In this document: one piece after another, positions 51,844-60,292 of the stretch
Position numbering within the stretch: position 1 is the stretch's first letter
Layout: the number at the start of each line of letters is the position of its first letter
Source of the DNA: Halobaculum saliterrae
Lineage (GTDB): Archaea; Halobacteriota; Halobacteria; Halobacteriales; Haloferacaceae
Assembly (NCBI RefSeq): GCF_009831625.1
Contig: NZ_WUUS01000003.1
Coordinates: 124,001-188,000 of the forward strand
DNA: 64,000 nt
Direction of reading: 5' to 3'
Notes under the pieces: generated by a model
Seen by the model: the letters and a program-made list of their open reading frames with translations, nothing else
Told to the model about the DNA's origin: nothing
The model's database searches: none
Translations under genes and position numbers: made by a program

Positions 51844-53589
51844 GGGGTCGACGGGGGCCGTCGCCCGTTCCTCCTCGCCCGCTCCGACAAAAGCGGCGAC
51901 GAGCTTCCGCTGTGCCGCGCGGAGATGCTGGTGGAACGTCGATCGACTCACTCCCATCGACTCGGCGAGCTCGTCGCCGTCCACGTCGCGCGGCCACTCG
52001 AAGTACCCCGTCGTGAACGCGCGGACGAGCGCGGCGTGTTGTCGCTCGGTCAGCTCCCGCTCCACGGCGGCGACGAACTCGGGTCGAGTTCGGGCCCGTT
52101 CGGTCCGTCGGCGGTAGCCGAGGAGTTCCACGTGTTCGTGGCTGTCGGTGACAGCCTCGACCAACGACTGCGCGAGCGATTCGCGTGCGACCGACACCGA
52201 GACACGGGCGCCGTCGGCGTCGGCGACCACCGCCTCGAGATCGGCGCCGTACTCCGCCAGGAGGGGTCGAAGTCGGGACTCCGACACCGACAGTTCGGCC
52301 ACCGACGCGTCAGCGGTCTCCGCGAACACGGAGTGAACGGTGACCGACTCGCCCGCGGCCGCCCGGAGCGCGTCGGCGTCGACGCCGGAGCCGTCGGCCG
52401 ACACCTCGAACAGCATCGAGGGTCGGTCCCGATCCCCGACCGCGCCGCGGTGGCGCAGCGTGCACCCGGCGGCGCCGGCGACCGCGGACAGCGGGTGGTC
52501 GACGATCCCGAACTCGATCTCGAAGGCTCCCTCCTCGCGGAGCGTTCGCTGGCTCTCGATCGCGTTGACCCCCGTCGCGACGGCGCGCCCGAGCGCCGTC
52601 AACACGGCCCGCTCGTTGCTCGCGAACCCGCCGTCGGCGCGGGTGTACACCCCGACGGCACCGTACGTCGCGTCGCCGTAGTGGATCGGGATCGCCGCGA
52701 CGGCGGTCACGCCGTCCGCCGCCGCGCCGTCGATCGACACGGTCCGGACGAACCGTTCGGACATCGCCTCCGCGACGGCCGTCCCGATCGGGGTGTCGCC
52801 GACCCCGTCGTCGACGGCGGAACCGTCTCCCGTCGCGTCGCCGAGGGGGAGACGGCTCCCGACCTCGTCGGTGCTGGTCGAGCCCGCCACTGCCGTGACC
52901 TCGATGTCGTCGGCCCGCGGGTCGTACCGACCGATCCACGCGCCGGCGTACGTCCGATCGATGCTGTCAACGATATCGCGTTCGAGGTCGTCACGCGAGG
53001 TCGCGCGGGTCACCGCCTCGGTCACGTCGACGACGACGCCGTCGAGCCGCTGGAGGAGGCGACGCTGCGCGACCCGCTCGCGCTCGATGCGCGCGGCCCG
53101 GTGTTCGGCGGCGCGCTCGGCGCGTTTGCGCCGCGTCACGTCCTGCTGGAAGCCGACGTAGTGGGTGATCGTGCCCGCCTCGTCCCGCAGGGGAGCGATC
53201 GTGACCTCGTTCCAGAACAGTTCGCCGCCGCGCCGGTAGTTGCGGAGCTCGACGGTCGTCGCCTCGCCGCGTTCGATCGCCTCCCGCATCCGCGCCACCG
53301 GCTCCTCGGTCGTCTGTTCGCCCTGCAGGAACCGGCAGTTCCGTCCGACCGCGTACGACGGCGGATAGCCGGTTATCCGCTCGAATGCGGCGTTCGCGTA
53401 GACGAGCGGCATGTCCGGCTCCGTCGCGTCCGCGATGGTGATGCCGACGGGCGCCTCGTCCATCGTCCGCGTCTTCAGCGCCTCGTCGACGGCGTCGGTG
53501 CTCGCCGCGGTCGGACCGCCGGACGCATCGAACCCACGCGTCACGGCGTCGACGTTCCCGGCGGAGTCTTCGGACCCGTGTCGCGCCAT
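51838..53589 (-). CDS. bat: bacterio-opsin activator Bat (PAS/LOV + GAF + HTH_10)
   Basis: 583 residues. A PAS domain (~45-155) carries GRNCRFLQG (Cys ~85), the photoactive-cysteine signature of LOV flavin-binding domains. Then a GAF domain (~175-330), a middle domain with [20 protein letters not shown], and the C-terminal HTH_10 ([44 protein letters not shown]). It activates bop and carotenoid genes in response to light and low oxygen. It lies directly upstream of bop on the same strand with 47 nt between them, so a shared transcript and the bop-specific promoter may coexist. Confidence 0.95.
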   Translation of the reverse strand: MARHGSEDSAGNVDAVTRGFDASGGPTAASTDAVDEALKTRTMDEAPVGITIADATEPDMPLVYANAAFERITGYPPSYAVGRNCRFLQGEQTTEEPVARMREAIERGEATTVELRNYRRGGELFWNEVTIAPLRDEAGTITHYVGFQQDVTRRKRAERAAEHRAARIERERVAQRRLLQRLDGVVVDVTEAVTRATSRDDLERDIVDSIDRTYAGAWIGRYDPRADDIEVTAVAGSTSTDEVGSRLPLGDATGDGSAVDDGVGDTPIGTAVAEAMSERFVRTVSIDGAAADGVTAVAAIPIHYGDATYGAVGVYTRADGGFASNERAVLTALGRAVATGVNAIESQRTLREEGAFEIEFGIVDHPLSAVAGAAGCTLRHRGAVGDRDRPSMLFEVSADGSGVDADALRAAAGESVTVHSVFAETADASVAELSVSESRLRPLLAEYGADLEAVVADADGARVSVSVARESLAQSLVEAVTDSHEHVELLGYRRRTERARTRPEFVAAVERELTERQHAALVRAFTTGYFEWPRDVDGDELAESMGVSRSTFHQHLRAAQRKLVAAFVGAGEEERATAPVDPN

Positions 53590-53705
53590 AGACCGCTAAC
53601 GGGGCGAACCGACAAAACGTGCCGGGGTAGCGACGATGGCGGAGACGGTGACTCGTGTGTGATAGAGAAGGGTCCGTCGTGTGGAGGACGAACGAACGCG
53701 ACCGG

Positions 53706-54962
53706 TTACGGCCAGGTGCCGCCGTCGGTGAACGCGTCGATGACCCGCTGGATCGCGACGACGTACGCCGCGGTCCGGAAGTTGGGCAGGTCGAGCGACT
53801 CGTAACACTCGGTGAGGTCGTCGAACGCCGAGACGATGTGGCGCTCGAGCTCCTCGTTGACGCGTTCCTCGGTCCAGTAGAAGCGCTGGCGGTTCTGGAC
53901 CCACTCGAAGTAACTGACGGTGACGCCGCCGGCGTTCGCGAGGATGTCGGGGAACACGTGCACGTCGGCCTCGGTGAGCACGTCGTCGGCTTCGGGCGTG
54001 AGCGGGCCGTTGGCGGCCTCGACGATCACGTCGGCCCGCACGTCGCGGGCGAGGTCGCCGTCGATGGCGTTCTCCAGGGCGGCGGGGACGAGCAGGTCCA
54101 CGTCGAGCGTGAGCAGGTCCTCGTTGGAGAACTCCTCGTCGGCGCCGTCGTACCCGGTGACGGAGCCGGTCTCGTTCTTGTGTTCCTTCACCTCGCGGGC
54201 GTCGAGGCCGTCCTCGGCGTACACGGCGCCCGAGGAGTCGGACACGGCGACGACGTTCGCGCCGAGGTCCTCGATGAGGTAGGCGGCGATGTGCCCGGCG
54301 TTGCCATACCCCTGGACGGCGACGCTCGCGCCCTCGATGTCCCTGTCGAGGTACTCGAACGCCTCGCGGGCGGTGAGCATCGTCGACCGGCCCGTCGCCT
54401 CGACGCGGCCCTCCGAGCCGCCGGACTCGAGCGACTTGCCCGTGACGACGCCCGGCTCGGTCGTGTTCTCGAGCGTCTCGTAGGTGTCCTTGATCCAGTT
54501 CATCTCCCGCTGGCCCGTGTTCACGTCGGGCGCCGGGATGTCCTTGTCCTCGCCGATGAACGGGCGAAGCTCCTCCGCGAACGAGCGGGTGAGTCGCTCG
54601 ACCTCCGCGGCGGAGTAGTCGGACGGGTCGACGACGATGCCGCCCTTGCCGCCGCCGTAGGGGATGTCGACGACGGCGCACTTGTACACCATCCACCCCG
54701 ACAGGGCCTTCACCTCGTCGCGGGTGACGCCCGGATGATAGCGGATGCCGCCCTTGTACGGGCCGCGGTCGCCGTTGAACTCCGAACGGAACGCCCGAAA
54801 CCGCTCCAGCGACCCGTCGTCCAGTTCCACGGAGAGGTTCAGCTCCAGCACCCGCTCGGGGTGTTTCAGTCGTTCGCGCACGTCGTCGGCGACGTCGAGG
54901 TGCGCCGACGCGTCGTCGATCTGCTCCTGGAGACTCTCGAAGGGGTTCGCCTGCTCGGCCAT
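53706..54962 (-). CDS. gdhA: glutamate dehydrogenase, paralogue 1
   Basis: 418 residues from ATG 54962. Glu/Leu/Phe/Val dehydrogenase fold: [36 protein letters not shown] (active-site Lys), [10 protein letters not shown], the Rossmann [13 protein letters not shown] (~210), [15 protein letters not shown] and [21 protein letters not shown]. It interconverts glutamate and 2-oxoglutarate + ammonia, with NAD(H) or NADP(H). The upstream region (to 55194) is shared with a divergent second paralogue, an unusual pairing that suggests joint or opposite control. Confidence 0.95.
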   Translation of the reverse strand: MAEQANPFESLQEQIDDASAHLDVADDVRERLKHPERVLELNLSVELDDGSLERFRAFRSEFNGDRGPYKGGIRYHPGVTRDEVKALSGWMVYKCAVVDIPYGGGKGGIVVDPSDYSAAEVERLTRSFAEELRPFIGEDKDIPAPDVNTGQREMNWIKDTYETLENTTEPGVVTGKSLESGGSEGRVEATGRSTMLTAREAFEYLDRDIEGASVAVQGYGNAGHIAAYLIEDLGANVVAVSDSSGAVYAEDGLDAREVKEHKNETGSVTGYDGADEEFSNEDLLTLDVDLLVPAALENAIDGDLARDVRADVIVEAANGPLTPEADDVLTEADVHVFPDILANAGGVTVSYFEWVQNRQRFYWTEERVNEELERHIVSAFDDLTECYESLDLPNFRTAAYVVAIQRVIDAFTDGGTWP

Positions 54963-55194
54963 GGGGTTCCGGTTTCGTCCATCACTTGTTAGTCCTGTCG
55001 ACGGCTTCGACGCCGCGATCCCCCCGCAGTCTGCCGATCTCGATCCCATGTATAGTAATGACGATCGATGACAGTAGGTATCATATCATTGTGTATATAT
55101 CCCTTCCATGAATCAATATCATCAATATTTTATCCACCTCCAGCCGAGCGGGCAGTACCCGTGCCGTCGCGTCCACGCGGCGGCCGAACCCACC
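54963..55194. promoter_or_regulatory. shared intergenic region of two divergent glutamate dehydrogenase genes
   Basis: 232 nt, partly A/T-rich: TATAGTAATGA near 55052, ATCATATCATTG near 55080 and TATATATCCC near 55094. These are likely TATA boxes of one or both genes. No strong palindromic operator stands out. Confidence 0.45.
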
Positions 55195-56511
55195 ATGTCA
55201 ACCGGAACAGCAGGCACCGGCGAGAAGCGCGTCGCCACCGACGAACAGAGCGAGCCGGACTCGGCGCTGGAGACGGCTCGGCGGCAACTGGAACACGCCG
55301 CGGCGCACCTCGACGTCGACCCCGGCGTCATCGAGCGGCTGAAGCATCCGACGACCGTCCACCGGGTCGCGGTGCCGCTGGAGCGTGACGACGGCTCCGT
55401 CGAGGTGTTCACCGGTTACCGCGCCCAGCACGACGACGTGCGCGGCCCGTACAAGGGCGGCCTGCGCTTCCACCCGGAGGTGAGCGAGGAGGAGTGCGTC
55501 GGCCTCTCCATGTGGATGACCTGGAAGTGCGCGGTGATGGACCTCCCGTTCGGCGGCGGCAAGGGCGGCGTCGTCGTCGACCCGAAGGACCTCTCCGAGG
55601 GCGAGCACGAGCGGCTGACCCGCCGGTTCGCCGAGGAACTGCGCAAGTTCGTCGGGCCGAAGAAGGACATCCCGGCGCCCGACATGGGCACCGACGCGCA
55701 GACGATGGCGTGGTTCATGGACGCGTACTCCATGCAGGAGGGCGAGACGATCCCCGGCGTCGTCACGGGCAAGCCGCCCGTCGTCGGCGGCTCGGAGGGG
55801 CGCGAGGAGGCGCCCGGCCGCTCGGTCGCGATCGTCACCCGCGAGGCGGCGCAGTACTACGACTACGGCCTCGACGGCCTCACCGTCGCCGTGCAGGGGT
55901 ACGGCTCGGTTGGCGCGAACGCCGCCCGACTGCTCGACGACTGGGGCGCGGACGTGGTCGCAGTCTCCGACTCCGGGGGCGCCGTCCACGACCCGACCGG
56001 GCTCGACACCCACGCGATCCCGAGCTTCGCAGAGCAGCCGAACGCCGTCACCGACTACGCCGACGAGACCGAGGGCGCCGACCTGCTCGACGGCGGGAAC
56101 GACATCCTCGAACTCGACGTGGACGTGCTGATCCCGGCGGCCGTCGGCAACGTCATCACCGTCGACAACGCGAACGCGATCCGCGCGGACATCGTCGTCG
56201 AGGGCGCGAACGGCCCGACGACGTTCCCGGCCGACGAGATCCTCGCCGAGCGCGGGATCCACGTCGTCCCGGACATCCTCGCGAACGCCGGCGGCGTCAC
56301 CGTCAGCTACTTCGAGTGGCTGCAGGACATCAACCGTCGCACGTGGACGCTCGAACAGGTACAGGAGGAACTGGAGTCCGAGATGCTCTCGGCGTGGAAC
56401 GCCGTCCGCGAGGAGGTCGAGGCGAGGGACGTCACCTGGCGCGACGCCGCCTACGTCGTCGCGCTCGACCGCATCGCGGAGGCCAAGAGCGTCCGCGGCC
56501 TGTGGCCCTGA
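55195..56511 (+). CDS. glutamate dehydrogenase, paralogue 2
   Basis: 438 residues from ATG 55195 (an upstream in-frame ATG at 55108 overlaps promoter-like sequence). Same fold as its divergent neighbour but clearly different: [119 protein letters not shown] longer acidic N-terminus is added. The two copies probably differ in cofactor or direction (assimilation versus catabolism), as known for haloarchaea with several GDHs. Neither has a visible regulatory domain. Confidence 0.94.
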   Translation: MSTGTAGTGEKRVATDEQSEPDSALETARRQLEHAAAHLDVDPGVIERLKHPTTVHRVAVPLERDDGSVEVFTGYRAQHDDVRGPYKGGLRFHPEVSEEECVGLSMWMTWKCAVMDLPFGGGKGGVVVDPKDLSEGEHERLTRRFAEELRKFVGPKKDIPAPDMGTDAQTMAWFMDAYSMQEGETIPGVVTGKPPVVGGSEGREEAPGRSVAIVTREAAQYYDYGLDGLTVAVQGYGSVGANAARLLDDWGADVVAVSDSGGAVHDPTGLDTHAIPSFAEQPNAVTDYADETEGADLLDGGNDILELDVDVLIPAAVGNVITVDNANAIRADIVVEGANGPTTFPADEILAERGIHVVPDILANAGGVTVSYFEWLQDINRRTWTLEQVQEELESEMLSAWNAVREEVEARDVTWRDAAYVVALDRIAEAKSVRGLWP

Positions 56512-56551
56512 CGCGGTAGAACGGGCCTCCGACCGTTCCGCGTCTCGACCG

Positions 56552-57421
56552 CTATTCGTCGTCCCGGTCGCCGTCCCACTCGCCCGCCAGCCGCGCGTAC
56601 TCGCGGACCCGTTCGGCCTGCGCGATCAACGGCGCGTCGATCATCTCGCCGTCGACCTCGAACACGCCGCGGTCGTCGGCGGCCGCGGCGTCGCGGGCCG
56701 AGAGCACGCGCTCGGCCCACGCGATCTCGTCGTCCTCGGGGGTGAACGCGTCGTTGATGACGGGCACCTGCGAGGGGTGGATCGCCATCTTCCCGTCGTA
56801 GCCGAGCGTCGCCGCGAACCGCGTCTCCTCGGCGAGCCCCGCCTCGTCGCCGAAGTCGGTGTAGACCGTGTCGATGGCGTCGACGCCGGCGGCCGCGGCC
56901 GCCGCGACGGTCTTCTCGCGGGCGTACAGCACCTCCGTCCCCTCGTCTGTTCGCGTCGCCCCCAGGTCCGCGGAGAGGTCCTCGGCGCCGAAGGCGACGG
57001 CGTCGGTCGGTTCCGCGTCCGCGATGGACTCCGCCCGGAGGACGCCGCGGGCGGTCTCTATCAGCGCGATCACGGGGACCGAGCGGTCGTGCTCCCGGAG
57101 CTGGTCCCCGAGCTGTTCGACCGCGTCCGCCGACTCCGCCTTGGGGAGCATCACCGCGTCGAACGCGGCGTCGCCGTCGTCGACGAGGGCCTCCAGGTCG
57201 CGGTACGTCTCGGTTCCGGTGACGCGGACGCACACCTCGGCGTCCGGATCGAAGTCGGGGTCGGTGAGCACGTCGCGAACGGCCGCCCGCGCCTCCTCCT
57301 TGCGGCCGGGTGCGACCGCGTCCTCCAGGTCGAACACGATCGTGTCCGCGCCCGCGGCGGGCGCCTTCCGCATCAGTTCGGGACGATCGCCCGGAGAGAA
57401 CATGACGCTGCGTCGTGGCAT
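56552..57421 (-). CDS. HpcH/HpaI aldolase/citrate lyase family (CitE-type malyl-CoA lyase)
   Basis: 289 residues from ATG 57421. CitE-like barrel: RSVMFSPGDRPELMRKAPAAGADTIVFDLEDAV, VCVRVTG, MLPKAES, ALIETARGVL (metal Glu), VAFGAEDLSADLG (metal Asp), and DGKMAIHPSQV near the end. It cleaves or forms malyl-type CoA esters. In haloarchaea homologues act as beta-methylmalyl-CoA lyase or citramalyl-CoA lyase in acetate assimilation. It is divergent from a MaoC hydratase gene across 127 nt, the expected pair for a CoA-ester route. Confidence 0.88.
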   Translation of the reverse strand: MPRRSVMFSPGDRPELMRKAPAAGADTIVFDLEDAVAPGRKEEARAAVRDVLTDPDFDPDAEVCVRVTGTETYRDLEALVDDGDAAFDAVMLPKAESADAVEQLGDQLREHDRSVPVIALIETARGVLRAESIADAEPTDAVAFGAEDLSADLGATRTDEGTEVLYAREKTVAAAAAAGVDAIDTVYTDFGDEAGLAEETRFAATLGYDGKMAIHPSQVPVINDAFTPEDDEIAWAERVLSARDAAAADDRGVFEVDGEMIDAPLIAQAERVREYARLAGEWDGDRDDE

Positions 57422-57548
57422 GCATCGGCGTTCGTCGGACCGGCGTATCAATCCCGCCGACCGGAACGCGGGCGAGCGGGCCCCGGTCGTCGTGAGCCGG
57501 ACGACGAATTCCCGCACGGTTTTCACCCGCCCATCCGTCGCCTCCTCC

Positions 57549-58046
57549 ATGGCCGGCAAGTATTACGAGGAGTTCGAGGTCGGCGAGACGATCGTCCACG
57601 AGAAGCGCCGAACCGTCTCCGAGCGGGACAACCAGACGTTCTGCGACATGACGATGAACCAGCAGCCGCTCCACCTCGACGCCGAGTTCGCCGCCGAGAC
57701 GCAGTTCGGCGAGCGCCTTGTGAACGGCATCTACACGATGGCGTTGGCGACGGGCCTGTCGATCCCCGACACCACCGACGGCACCATCGTCGCGAACCTC
57801 TCGTACGACGACGTGGAACACCCCAACCCGGTGTTCCACGGCGACACGATCCGCGCGGAGTCGACGGTGCTCGACAAGCGCGAGACCAGCGACGGCGAGC
57901 GCGGCGTCGTGACCATGCGGGTGGACGCGTACAAGCTCGACGGGGAGGATGATGCGGCCGCCGAGGGGAAAGCCGACGGCGGCGAGACCCTCGTGTGCAC
58001 GTTCGAGCGAACGGTGCTGTCGCTGAAGCGCGAACACGCCGAGTAG
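57549..58046 (+). CDS. MaoC-family dehydratase
   Basis: 165 residues from ATG 57549. Single hot-dog domain with the hydratase-2 signature around MTMNQQPLHLDAEFAAETQFGERLVNG (Asn/His active site), then ANLSYDDVEHPNPVFHGDTIRAESTV. Such proteins hydrate enoyl-CoA or mesaconyl-CoA. Mesaconyl-CoA hydratase of haloarchaea is usually about twice as long, so this is a single-domain relative that would act as a dimer. Its divergent partner is a CitE-type lyase. The C-terminal third has a short Glu/Asp/Ala-rich insert. Confidence 0.85.
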   Translation: MAGKYYEEFEVGETIVHEKRRTVSERDNQTFCDMTMNQQPLHLDAEFAAETQFGERLVNGIYTMALATGLSIPDTTDGTIVANLSYDDVEHPNPVFHGDTIRAESTVLDKRETSDGERGVVTMRVDAYKLDGEDDAAAEGKADGGETLVCTFERTVLSLKREHAE

Positions 58047-58122
58047 TCGTCGACGGCGCCCAGGCGGTCTATTCTCCTCCTCCCCGAATCAAATTTCGCG
58101 CTCGATATCGCGAACCACTGTT

Positions 58123-58839
58123 ATGATCGCTCGAACGGAACGTGAGTCGCGAGCCATGACCGGGGAGACACCCAGCGGTGTCGGAGCAGGGAGCGGGATC
58201 GGTTCGGACGTGTCTGAGCGCGAACGCGCCGACGAGGACGCGGGGACGGTCGAACGCGTCGCTCGCCACATGGCGCGCGAACTGTGTGCGGGGTTCAGAT
58301 ACCACGATCGAGGCGAACGGGATGCGGCCGTCGAGTCGTTCACCGAGGTCGATCGCCGTCAGTTCGCCCACGTCGACGGCGAGGCGGCGCGACGGGCGGC
58401 CCAAGCGTACGTCGACGCGCTGTGGGCGAAAGACGAACTTGAGGCGGACCACGTCGACGGCGACCGGATCGATCCCGAGTCGATCCGCGACGGCGACTGG
58501 GGACGCGTCCGCGACGCGCTGGTCGAGCGTGCCGCCGTGCTCAACATCGACCGCGAGTACGCGAGTGCGACGACCCGGGCGTGGCGCAACCACAAGGCGA
58601 ACGGCGACTACTGGACGCCGATGTTGCGCGCGCAGCTGCTCGAGTACCGTGTCGCCGTCGGCGACGAGGGGTACCCGGACAAGCCGAGCGACGGCCGGGA
58701 GGGGTTCGGCGCCGCGCCGGTCCGGTACCTCCTCGGGGTGGAACTCCACGACCTCCATACCGGCGAGCGCTGGGAGGAGGCGATCCGAGTGATGGAACCA
58801 TACTACCGGGGGATCATCCGAGCACACCGGGGCGACTGA
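58123..58839 (+). CDS. conserved hypothetical protein
   Basis: 238 residues from ATG 58123, with a TATA-like AAATTT about 30 nt upstream. ATG 58156 is an alternative. The N-terminal ~50 residues are disordered and acidic. The remainder is helical with RHMARELCAGFRYHDRGERDAAVESFTEVDRRQ, DYWTPMLRAQLLEYRVAVGDEGYPDKPSDGREG and a C-terminal VMEPYYRGIIRAHRG. No domain is recognised and there are no transmembrane segments. It is monocistronic, between the MaoC gene and two PH-domain genes. Confidence 0.65.
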   Translation: MIARTERESRAMTGETPSGVGAGSGIGSDVSERERADEDAGTVERVARHMARELCAGFRYHDRGERDAAVESFTEVDRRQFAHVDGEAARRAAQAYVDALWAKDELEADHVDGDRIDPESIRDGDWGRVRDALVERAAVLNIDREYASATTRAWRNHKANGDYWTPMLRAQLLEYRVAVGDEGYPDKPSDGREGFGAAPVRYLLGVELHDLHTGERWEEAIRVMEPYYRGIIRAHRGD

Positions 58840-58893
58840 CCGACGGCGCGTCGACGCCGGCGGCTTTATCAGTCCTGCACGATATCCCCGGCC

Positions 58894-59514
58894 ATGTCGT
58901 CACCCTCCGCCGACGGGGAGCTCCCCGACGGCTTCGACTGGCTCTCGCTCGACCCCGAGGAGGAGGTCATCTGGATCGGGAAGCCGCACTCGATGAGTCT
59001 CGTCCCCGCGCTCGTGGTCGGGGTTCCCCTCTCGTTGGTCCTCATCGGGCTCGCGATCATCGCCTCGGCGTACCTCTCGCGGGAGAACACCGAGTACGTG
59101 ATCACGACCGAGGCGCTGTACAAGAAGCGCGGCGTCGTCTCCCGCGACGTGAAGCGCGTCGGCTTCGAGAAGGTACAGGACACCTCCTACTCGCAGGACT
59201 TCTTCGGCACGCAGTTCGGTTACGGGAGCGTCGACATCTCGACGGCCGGGGGATCCGGCGTCGAGCTCAGCTTCGACAGCGTCGCGGATCCCAAGCGGAT
59301 CCAGGAACTCGTCAACGAGCGCATCCGCGCCCGCGACCCCCGCGGCGACGCCGGCGACGGCGAGTCGAAGGCCGACGTGCTCGACGACGTTCTCGCGGAA
59401 CTGCGCGCGATCCGCGCCGCCGTCGAGGGCGACGCCGCTCCCGCGACCCGCGACGACGGGATCGCCCACGACGCGACGACGGAGACCGGCTCGTCCGCCG
59501 CCGACGAGGAGTGA
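58894..59514 (+). CDS. PH-domain (bPH2/DUF304-type) membrane protein
   Basis: 206 residues. A hydrophobic pair (LVPALVVGVPLSLVLIGLAIIA) follows the N-terminal EEEVIWIGKPHSMS. The PH-like core is YVITTEALYKKRGVVSRDVKRVGFEKVQDTSYSQDFFGTQFGYGSVDISTAGGSGVELSF. An acidic helical tail ends the chain. Bacterial PH domains of this kind bind lipids or partner proteins at the membrane. It shares a TGATG junction with the next gene, a divergent copy of the same fold, and both probably form one complex. Confidence 0.85.
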   Translation: MSSPSADGELPDGFDWLSLDPEEEVIWIGKPHSMSLVPALVVGVPLSLVLIGLAIIASAYLSRENTEYVITTEALYKKRGVVSRDVKRVGFEKVQDTSYSQDFFGTQFGYGSVDISTAGGSGVELSFDSVADPKRIQELVNERIRARDPRGDAGDGESKADVLDDVLAELRAIRAAVEGDAAPATRDDGIAHDATTETGSSAADEE

Positions 59515-60116
59515 TGTCCGACGCCGGTTCCGCCGACGTCCCGGACGCCGTGCCGGTCGACGACGACGAGTCCGTGCTTTGGACCGGTCGGCCGCGGCTC
59601 TCGGCGGCGTTCCCCGCGGCGTTCGTCGGTGTGCTCGTGGCTGCCGTGGGGCTAGCCGTCGCCGTCGGGCCGGCGGCGACGAGCCGATTCGGGGTCGCTA
59701 TCGCGGCGGTCGCCGTCCTCGTCGGCCTCGCCATCCCCGGGGCGGCGGTGCTGTCGCTGCTGAACACGCGGTACGTGCTCACCGATCGCGCGGCGTCGGT
59801 CAGGACCGGCGTCGTCGGGCGGCGGGTGCGACGTGCGCGGCTCTCGACGGTCGAGAACTCCGCGTACGAGCAGTCCGTCACGGGCTCGCTGTTCGGCTAC
59901 GGCACCGTGACGCTGGAGACGGCGGCCGACGGCGTCTCCTTCCGCCGCGTCGACGACCCGCAGGCGGTACGGTCGCTCGTCGACGAGCACGCCCGCGACG
60001 CCCGGGAGGCCCGGGACGCCGGCGGCGACGACGGCGAGTCGATCCCGGGGTCGATCGACTCGTGGCGGGCGGTCCGCGAGGAGCTTCGGCTGCTCCACGC
60101 GGCGCTCGACCGGTGA
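59514..60116 (+). CDS. PH-domain (bPH2/DUF304-type) membrane protein, second copy
   Basis: 200 residues from ATG 59514, which overlaps the previous stop by one base. Same order as its neighbour: DDESVLWTGRPRLSAAF, two helices (FPAAFVGVLVAAVGLAVAVG, VAIAAVAVLVGLAIPGAAVL), then YVLTDRAASVRTGVVGRRVRRARLSTVENSAYEQSVTGSLFGYGTVTLETAADGVSFRRV. It is a tandem duplicate that has diverged. Translational coupling argues for a heteromer. The longer frame 58581-60116 in the same phase is only a shadow upstream of here. Confidence 0.84.
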   Translation: MSDAGSADVPDAVPVDDDESVLWTGRPRLSAAFPAAFVGVLVAAVGLAVAVGPAATSRFGVAIAAVAVLVGLAIPGAAVLSLLNTRYVLTDRAASVRTGVVGRRVRRARLSTVENSAYEQSVTGSLFGYGTVTLETAADGVSFRRVDDPQAVRSLVDEHARDAREARDAGGDDGESIPGSIDSWRAVREELRLLHAALDR

Positions 60117-60292
60117 TCCTCGTCGCTTCGGTGACGATCCGTGGCACTACGTCGTGACGAAGTCCGAGAGGGCGTGGGGCGAACAGGCGATGCGGCGGCG
60201 TCGGACGACGGGGCATCGCGCACCCGCTGGCCGTCGTCCGGTCGGTCGTCAGGTCACGGGCGGGCTGGTCCCGTCATCTCGTATAAACCCGA

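Noticed and set aside
58581-59513. N-terminal extension of the second PH-domain protein
   Set aside because: It lies over the 58123 and 58894 genes in another frame, and the TGATG coupling gives the natural start at 59514.
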